DNA of 64,000 nt from a virus. The notes beneath the pieces were generated by a model. The model was not told the origin of the DNA. It saw only the letters and a program-made list of their open reading frames with translations, and did not search any database. The position numbers and the translations under genes are program-made. The stretch lies in the IMG/VR virus record IMGVR_UViG_3300042883_000874, positions 1-64,000 of that record; one strand, 5' to 3'. Below, in pieces: positions 56,601-61,001 of the stretch (within the stretch, counting starts at the first letter, position 1; every line of letters starts with the position of its first letter).

Positions 56601-58651
56601 TAAAAATGGGGAAAGATCAACAAATGTATTTTGTACCTAATGAAAAACTAAGAACTGATTTTATTGAGTTTGGGTTAGAGAGAGAATACTTAAGAAAGAG
56701 AACTACTCTTGCTGATGTTATTGATACAAATGAGTTTCTTACCAGAAGAAAAAGATTAAAAGATTCAGGTTCTTTAGAGTATAAACAAACAGATGAAGAA
56801 ACTAATGAAGAATATGTTAATAGATTAAATAATCTTACCTATGAAGATATGTTAGCTAATAAAGCTTTAACTAATACTTACAACATATGGCAGTTATTTA
56901 GATCTGGAGACAATACTATAGCTAGAGAGTTGATGGATATCATTACAAACTATCCTGAGATGAGTGATCTTACTAAATACTCTATGTTAAAACAGTTTAT
57001 GCCTCAAGGTATACCTAACATAGCTGCTTATAGAGATGTGTTAAACTTCCAATTAAAAAATTATGAGAATCTTGATGAAGGTTTAATTAGTGAATACTAT
57101 ACCCAATGGAATAATTTATCTAATGTTGGTGAACCTAAATTAACTAGTAAAAAATACAGTGATGGTAAAGCTAATGCTTACATAAGTAAGTTTTTTGAGA
57201 ATCTTCCTATCTATGCTTTCTTACAATCAGGTATGGATTCAAGTAAGTTCTCTTTATCTAGTATGATGCCTTATGAAAAGTATCAAGAAATAATGGAAAA
57301 AGCTTCTGAGAAGTTTCTTAAAAAGATTGAAACAACTGATCCTGATACAATTTTTGGTGGTTTAAAGAAACTGTTTGAAATGGAGAATAGTGCATCTCAA
57401 GGAAAATTAAGAAACAGAGGAGCTAATTTAAAAGTTGATATTTCTAACTTACCTGATGCTGAAAATAACATCTATGAACAACCATTCATTAAGCCAGTAA
57501 CAGGAGATACTGAAATTCCTACAGGAATATTTAATATAACTAGTACTTATGTTCAGAATGGTAGAGAGTATCCAGTTACTAAGGATAGGGTTGAAAAATT
57601 AATAAAAGCAAACCCTAATGTTATATTCTTACTTTCTCCAGCTGACTTACACAAGGTTGGTAAGGACTTAACTCCTGAAGAAATTAAAGCTGCTCAAAAA
57701 AATATTGATATTGCTATTGACAGAATATTAAGTCAAGGTAATGATGTAGTAATATTTGCTGAAGGCTTTGGAGATTCTCCTAAGAACTTCTTCAGTACTA
57801 GTACTGACATGAGTACTAAACCAGTAATTAGTCCAGTTGTAACTGAAAAGAGTACAACTACTCAACAATCTGCTGAAGAAAAAGAAGTTGATAGACTTAG
57901 AGCAAAAGAAAAAGCAGCGTATGCTGCTATGACTAACCCAGCAGATCAAGAAAAGAGAAAAGAAATTTATCTTAAGTATGATAAGTTACTTACTCCTTTA
58001 ATGAAAAAGATTGATGCTACTCAACCATCTAGTAGTGTTATACCTAAAGGTTTTAAACTTTCTATAGATAAAAAAGGTAAAGATCAAGGTAAAGCTAATT
58101 TAGCAAATGCTTTTATTTCTTATCCTAATTCTGGAACATCAAGTTATGCTTATTTACAAGATGCTAAAAAACAAGGTATTCCTGTTAATGATGAAATTAA
58201 AGTTGGCCCACAAGTAATAGCTTTTGTTTCTGTAAATGGTAATAATAAAGCTACAGATAAACAGATAGAAGATACTTATTTACAAGCTAGAGAAATAATT
58301 GAAGCAGGTGGTACTATTATAATGGACTCAACTTCTGATGCTAATAGATCATGGAATAAACAAGGAGAAGCTTTAGTACAAGCTGAATTAGGAGTTCCAA
58401 CAGGTCAAACTTCTAAAGGGTATAACTATTGGGGAATTAATCCTGAAAGTACTACTCAACCATCTACTGAAGCATTAGACTTTAAAACTATGCCTGAATT
58501 TACAATAGATAGAAAGAGAGAAATTTTAACTAACTTAGCAGCCAAACATGGTGTAACTCAACAAGAAGCTTATGAGTATATCAATGAAGCTTTGAATGAT
58601 AAAACTAAGAACCCTGTTACTATAATTAATAAACTAAAAGAATGTTACTAA
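47630..58651 (+). CDS. Virion RNA polymerase megaprotein with zincin-like domain
   Basis: 3673 residues, far longer than described crAss-like virion polymerases (for example about 2180 for the phi14:2 protein, from memory). HEAWH at 678-682 plus EEFIAEEF near 744 is a zincin metallopeptidase pattern, possibly for self-processing. DFDVD at 2296-2300, preceded by RIPVQGHNSMEFGE and GPIIIIPAEIV, matches the metal-binding DFDGD loop of multisubunit-type RNA polymerases in the form crAss-like phages use. KYSLFPLIPSVIK and SGSK near 1878-1915 fit the other catalytic barrel. Residues about 3290-3390 and 3470-3610 look like Rossmann-like or SLOG-type domains (EAGGTIIMDSTSDANRSW). In this group the polymerase is packaged, enters the cell and transcribes early genes. 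The polymerase call is solid; the flanking modules are inferred. Confidence 0.85.
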   Translation: MVCDLSKNNLKENLENYVNLLIEGQLLNEEKFNYKDIIDTIQKDIAAAKNDIQQSLGVAYHVPQIIYDTIKNNPELSEKELVKRGYDSTQLIKDITALEDAEDKMAAISTLLGIENTSIEEIEKVIAQQATNPDKIYFKVEGSEELAIDNILSVDGYNLTTQQTAEEEKVNGKTIPSRTARDADKAFYQDGLAKILLARTSADQDFTELEYDGKTGFRGKVMYEKNIPGKKRAGREDWLPRNVVMLVLTDNQGNIMYFDENHKIANINTGKPIYFALKTVSVTNTKNIKASLASKFKNITPEQEQEINEKVKKDAEALNKLKKKLEDTESVLVNLTGGSVGVAQKLDILTEKEQKEGGATLSEFNQDSFDPNIVFVREVLKGVTRTLPAVKFYTAENLITLKNSTTLGNQDPELMDHLITVLTEDIGLTDVEKEQYVSQFINLYRDAAESDAKLLPYVIGIKTDNNKKLYINLNNVSVPLENKEVSKQMLKDFFTNSVYIHFNNKLYTKQQYTKYTIEDTAIGYKIVSKNELAYKPFIFSKFTPRVVRDKNTGLPMVVNGYLNFESELTQAEVKQQVVETRNNTVAQNIPITNTEAEEDLDDLKSSKLIQNSATAKQDARAENWWRNESALAKEVDSAGKPLFSLSLLRNVVNSDAWANFSNSTITLFKGASFTQVYHEAWHAFSQVYLTKDERTELLYKPVSKLPGSFNVVKKFVEPGGGVSYRMVTLNFKDLDVNKRQDRLLIEEFIAEEFRKYAMNNGKFKTDSKAKTALGRIFDRIWKALKALVGNSDVYSNTSSEGVLGDMFNALYSAKSPEDLLPYSANLKNAEFGSLNSGGIVTDNAENDLSVSEALLLTRTIDGILSEYVNEQVGKGHFSAVTKVFSSRKSLTNIYNRAKNRLNDKIIQLTDERSKLAPTDEQALTIINDKINLLTRAVRDEVFGDIGKALAGQTANVSVVSFHKNNSTFKDLLSTFKPIVDEKDSDDYEETSDTAQQELATSLDASSNDVASEKLADDLVLYVIKSLNKQTKDGEPELNELGFPEPIEFLPFWRVLMDKASGETSPLGLYNNLKNASKVSPLFTQLLGKIYSQQTEEGELLSPSDSLTKMFKEGSDIGALWMKFVQSTNLHKVDIVSTVVQEYSNKPTDIRVGKTTADYLGIVNTDWPLAFQQKEIDSFTYKKDQLNYIDLEAVVNRYLIKGVNNENKNVYSVSKENYIPFLNSIGLFLSDMSEIKDSLVPNDIDFIADAIGQTQDSNDLATKDKDKVNIDNIIVYLGKARTLSNGTKLPANAFAVNKLAETEASYSTEYANSMRFNAAKKLKSLFALNSTDTQKINGLKKANEQGDLYSDNPELVHMNFLNPKSNPLTKGSIILKSLFSSVTGIKIKDNDINYRDLSGISYIDETYASDGVTSAKMGFLDKVLSVFISTLGGGYMDGIQAGDKSSNFGVKLNVIDTYDEKINKGLYVDTVAFMKDASGRSIMGYNPMQKILDMLYPKLEGEIRRIAMVKADPEYYNNITGFERGTEFDIFDEILDGSPGLKEALKSEELFESLNKVGDLYIVLNDNPALKKQLNDNIIKFFDKLEESYNKDLFDPIFGVDQPLPAILKELILKDLVNNTKEKNNIYGATPEDVDLNIKKAAIKSYMFNNFIHKTETTLLLQGDGFQFDHTKDDMTKRGPGSQSGGTIFPVDLLTKIFIDAKVGRPYEQKLIADKIIAEKEVRTYGPTLNSAIIQESEVTSVYFNMYRDLFKRDYIDKGLTDEDEINAALYGVDPDTGEIGNAEVDAEGNYSNVFKGGKMKAFINIQDADGQALITFDTYRILRQAEGNWSNEQEALYFKVINGETITATELTNMFPVYKLQYDGPLATEVGRFPIQAFHKYSLFPLIPSVIKDFPANDVHKAMISQNIDYITFTSGSKRSSIKSSPESKGDSIYEGDTSNLKADFTFTPNTIYIAYLKNQTSVNTYFKQQSTFSTQLRKLITSLLYAYGVPTDYIKANNFNSPEEAQTAWDKVKYKRLESKFHDYTEEFKESIDDYVKFKKEELLEELGWTEDDLYAEKVDDAKIKSMLVVLNKEFKRQGFSAHERELLESSSNIDKLDLSVSPLAARFERMIMAMVNNRLVKTKLKGEPLVEVSSAFMQNTKLRNATAEEKAKYKDDFATNGLKPYAVDGINNSIGFMFKRALGKMDENLFQTDYFILNEAGEYVNSGQPIAIYKDEDQEELDFDASFIRLNEMLRVDAWRANDENNKKLRLTGVRIPVQGHNSMEFGEVAEFLRPEAGPIIIIPAEIVAKSGTDFDVDKMTTYMPFLTRSGKLMRKYDKEGIEAERKELEQKFEDLKITKGAIEILKNKKQAQWLDINLKLNDFRKAVSIRARGLNIDADLLNSLTSSKSKEIIKIMSDPNVENLVKEFFPKASLIYNYSIKGITLEDVDAVDGALRSLYKNKSELSKVYTELSDLNDNENNLGGGLQNKLIQDMVNILELPELAASLMSPNDTNLVKPYADKIKGYIQEADNETDFTKSLMTGNKMYKKGISTTKIYTETYNIKKHQENFSSKDSLGIAAVDNYINNLLNMAGAKMQKSVNVTAKVAETKRSFNKKTNKWDTKTVWANQVVEIPLDLNLAHNKLDGAISLSHIMDKEGKNSIADIINQMMNGFVDAGKDAWVAYLQGNPEVVPKFLFLLEAGVPIETIAYFVSNPMTRQYVKDKAKAKATLSKLFNFGTQYDVAPNMLKTISEYLPEAEAEILSKNGYKDLPKDSIYNITTALNYFKKPETFTKETLEGLVKSKLNYKDPNQIAAFLEYLYVEKIIEDYDAMKKAMNPDTKPSGDQYSAQAKIEEVAGLANTPTLDPGPIQKLSTDSIISPYFIQDFARRLFSRLFKLRDDAQLNNFLIKTFKNRTAMSQAKKATGYDSETYITKFKNFISQYIFANELRVYKSGDTEYKNEVINPKFLEQLNQDFDAGLYLATSTDENSYKNRGLTPINGKAFPRLVKMGKDQQMYFVPNEKLRTDFIEFGLEREYLRKRTTLADVIDTNEFLTRRKRLKDSGSLEYKQTDEETNEEYVNRLNNLTYEDMLANKALTNTYNIWQLFRSGDNTIARELMDIITNYPEMSDLTKYSMLKQFMPQGIPNIAAYRDVLNFQLKNYENLDEGLISEYYTQWNNLSNVGEPKLTSKKYSDGKANAYISKFFENLPIYAFLQSGMDSSKFSLSSMMPYEKYQEIMEKASEKFLKKIETTDPDTIFGGLKKLFEMENSASQGKLRNRGANLKVDISNLPDAENNIYEQPFIKPVTGDTEIPTGIFNITSTYVQNGREYPVTKDRVEKLIKANPNVIFLLSPADLHKVGKDLTPEEIKAAQKNIDIAIDRILSQGNDVVIFAEGFGDSPKNFFSTSTDMSTKPVISPVVTEKSTTTQQSAEEKEVDRLRAKEKAAYAAMTNPADQEKRKEIYLKYDKLLTPLMKKIDATQPSSSVIPKGFKLSIDKKGKDQGKANLANAFISYPNSGTSSYAYLQDAKKQGIPVNDEIKVGPQVIAFVSVNGNNKATDKQIEDTYLQAREIIEAGGTIIMDSTSDANRSWNKQGEALVQAELGVPTGQTSKGYNYWGINPESTTQPSTEALDFKTMPEFTIDRKREILTNLAAKHGVTQQEAYEYINEALNDKTKNPVTIINKLKECY

Positions 58652-58652
58652 T

Positions 58653-61001
58653 ATGAGCTGTGTAAATCCCAATGATTCTTTATTTAAGATTTTACTTAAA
58701 AAAGTTAAAAATCCTTTATTAGCTGAGATTGAGTTTGATAAACAGTCTGAAGGTGAACCTGTAAATAAAGCTGAGGCTTCTTATGATAAAGCTCTTATTA
58801 AAAATGCTGGCAATGATGTATCTAAAATATTTGAAAACTATCTTGCTCAATTTGGTATCACTGTAAAAGATATCAATGAAGTAAAAGATAAGTTAAATAT
58901 TGATGAAGTAGGTTATGCTGACATTCTATCTAAGATTGCCTTTGTTAAAGACAGGAAAAACTTGCCAGAAATAGCTGGTGAATTCATTGCTTACATGATG
59001 AAACATAATGGTCTTGTAAAAGACATTATATTAGACTTTGCAAAGAATGATGCTAAACTAAAGATAAAAAAGAGTGCTATATACTATGTAGCATCAGGTT
59101 TAGGTAAAAGTGTTTTGGCTAAAAAAAATCCTAACAAGTTTGTTGATATGGATGATTTATTATTTAAAGCTGTTAAGAATATAACAGGTTTAGATATGAA
59201 TACTATGGATGCATCTATGGAGCTTAACAAAAATGAAGATGTTGGTAAAGAACTTGTAAAATTAATAGAAGCAGTAAGTGATACTAAAATTATATTAAGT
59301 CCTTTAAATGAGGCTAAAATTAAAAACTTAGGCTTAACATATAAGAAATTCTTTGTTCCTAGTGCAGAGAATATACCTAACATAATAAAAGGTATATCTG
59401 AAAGATCTACTAATCCTTATGATATTGATGAAGAGTTATATAATGAGTTGTATGTAGATAGAGTATCTAAAAATAAAAATGTTTTTCAAGTTAATAACTA
59501 TATTGAGAATGAGTTTGAAAATTTAAGTACTGATACTCAAAACTTAGAAGAATTCTTAGATAGAGGTGATTATGTTACTACTAATAATTATAGTGATTTA
59601 TTAAAAGATCAAGACTATTTTAAAAGAATAGGTATTCTAATTGCTAATGAACTACAAGGTAGATATGATATTTCAAATGATAAGTCATTAGTAAGTAAAA
59701 TCAAGAAGATTATTAGTAAGTTCTTTGGGTTATTTAAGAAATCTGATGTTACTACTATTAATAAAAACATTGGTATTATTGTAGATAATGTAGTTAAGCA
59801 AAATAAAAACTTTATTACAGCAAGTATATATAAACCAGGAGCTGAAGGTAAGATTACCAAACCTGTATCCATTAAACAAGCTTTATTAAAAGATGAGTTT
59901 GGTAAAAAAATTATATATAAGCTTTCACAAAAAGGTTTTATTCTTACAGGATCTACAGCTTTATCAGAACAGGGTACTATATTAAGACCAAATGAGAACC
60001 CTTTACATGATATTGATTGGGTAAGCCCTTTCTCTAGAGAAGAGACAGATAAAATTTTTAAAGAAGTGTATCCTGATGCTATTTTTGTCAGAGACATTCA
60101 AGATGTAAAAGGAGGCTATACTACTGATAGTTATTTAATAGCTCCAGAAGGTTATGAAATTAAAGGTTATGAGGCCAAAAAATATGGTGATAAAATTATT
60201 ATAGATTCTTATAGTGTTGTAGATAAAAAAACTGAGGAAACTGTAGGTACTTATGCTTTAGAGTTTGATGAGGTTAAGAATAAAATGGTTGAAAAGGAAA
60301 ATGGTGTAACTGGTAAAGTTATTGACTTTTTTAGCTATGAAGATTACCAAAAATCAAATAAAAATGAAGCCTTTGAATTTGTTACTTCTGATAAAGTTTC
60401 TATTAAATTAGCTAATTGGAAAGATATCTTTGCTGCTAAATTAAAATTTGCAAGATATAAAGACATATGGGATTATAACAGGTTTGTACCTAATGAGAAT
60501 ATTCAAGAGATAGATGAGGAGATAAATGATTATATTACTAAAAAAGTTATTAAAAACTTTGGAATAGCAATTCCTGGTAAAGATAGTGAGCCTCTTGTTC
60601 CTAAAGCAGAAACTGATAAGTTTAATAATGCTGTTATGATGAACAATAATATATTACCATCTGAGTTTTTTACAGGTATAAATAATGTTCATAATTGGAA
60701 ACTTAATAAGAAAAATCTATATAATTTAGTAGATAAAGACACTAAAGAAATATACTTAAGAGATGTAAACCTTAAAACAGGTTATATGGAAGAAGGAGAT
60801 GTTATAGTTACACCTATCAATGTTGCTGAACAAGCTGAGACAATAGATTCTGTAAACAATAGTATAGAAAAATATAGACTTGATGAAATTTTAGCTGAAA
60901 AAGGTTATGATGCAAATGATATTATTAGTAATTTAGAGGCTGCAACAACCCAAGAAGAATTAAATAAGATTATTAACAAATTATTAAAACTGATATGCTA
61001 G
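58653..61001 (+). CDS. Cargo protein with P-loop-like and nucleotidyltransferase-like motifs
   Basis: 782 residues, mostly charged helices. ASGLGKS at 147-153 followed by KFVDMDDLLFKAV is like the Walker A and second motif of kinases in phage cargo proteins, although the first Gly of the classic pattern is Val. Further on, FILTGSTALSEQG with G433-S434 and then LHDIDWV with D453 and D455 follows the GS...DxD scheme of MNT/AbiEii-type nucleotidyltransferases, with a longer spacer than usual. The N-terminus MSCVNPN and C-terminus KLLKLIC echo the neighbours' ends. The start is one base after the polymerase stop (TAATATG) and the end overlaps the next start. Probably delivered with the polymerase; substrates are unknown. 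Confidence 0.55.
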   Translation: MSCVNPNDSLFKILLKKVKNPLLAEIEFDKQSEGEPVNKAEASYDKALIKNAGNDVSKIFENYLAQFGITVKDINEVKDKLNIDEVGYADILSKIAFVKDRKNLPEIAGEFIAYMMKHNGLVKDIILDFAKNDAKLKIKKSAIYYVASGLGKSVLAKKNPNKFVDMDDLLFKAVKNITGLDMNTMDASMELNKNEDVGKELVKLIEAVSDTKIILSPLNEAKIKNLGLTYKKFFVPSAENIPNIIKGISERSTNPYDIDEELYNELYVDRVSKNKNVFQVNNYIENEFENLSTDTQNLEEFLDRGDYVTTNNYSDLLKDQDYFKRIGILIANELQGRYDISNDKSLVSKIKKIISKFFGLFKKSDVTTINKNIGIIVDNVVKQNKNFITASIYKPGAEGKITKPVSIKQALLKDEFGKKIIYKLSQKGFILTGSTALSEQGTILRPNENPLHDIDWVSPFSREETDKIFKEVYPDAIFVRDIQDVKGGYTTDSYLIAPEGYEIKGYEAKKYGDKIIIDSYSVVDKKTEETVGTYALEFDEVKNKMVEKENGVTGKVIDFFSYEDYQKSNKNEAFEFVTSDKVSIKLANWKDIFAAKLKFARYKDIWDYNRFVPNENIQEIDEEINDYITKKVIKNFGIAIPGKDSEPLVPKAETDKFNNAVMMNNNILPSEFFTGINNVHNWKLNKKNLYNLVDKDTKEIYLRDVNLKTGYMEEGDVIVTPINVAEQAETIDSVNNSIEKYRLDEILAEKGYDANDIISNLEAATTQEELNKIINKLLKLIC

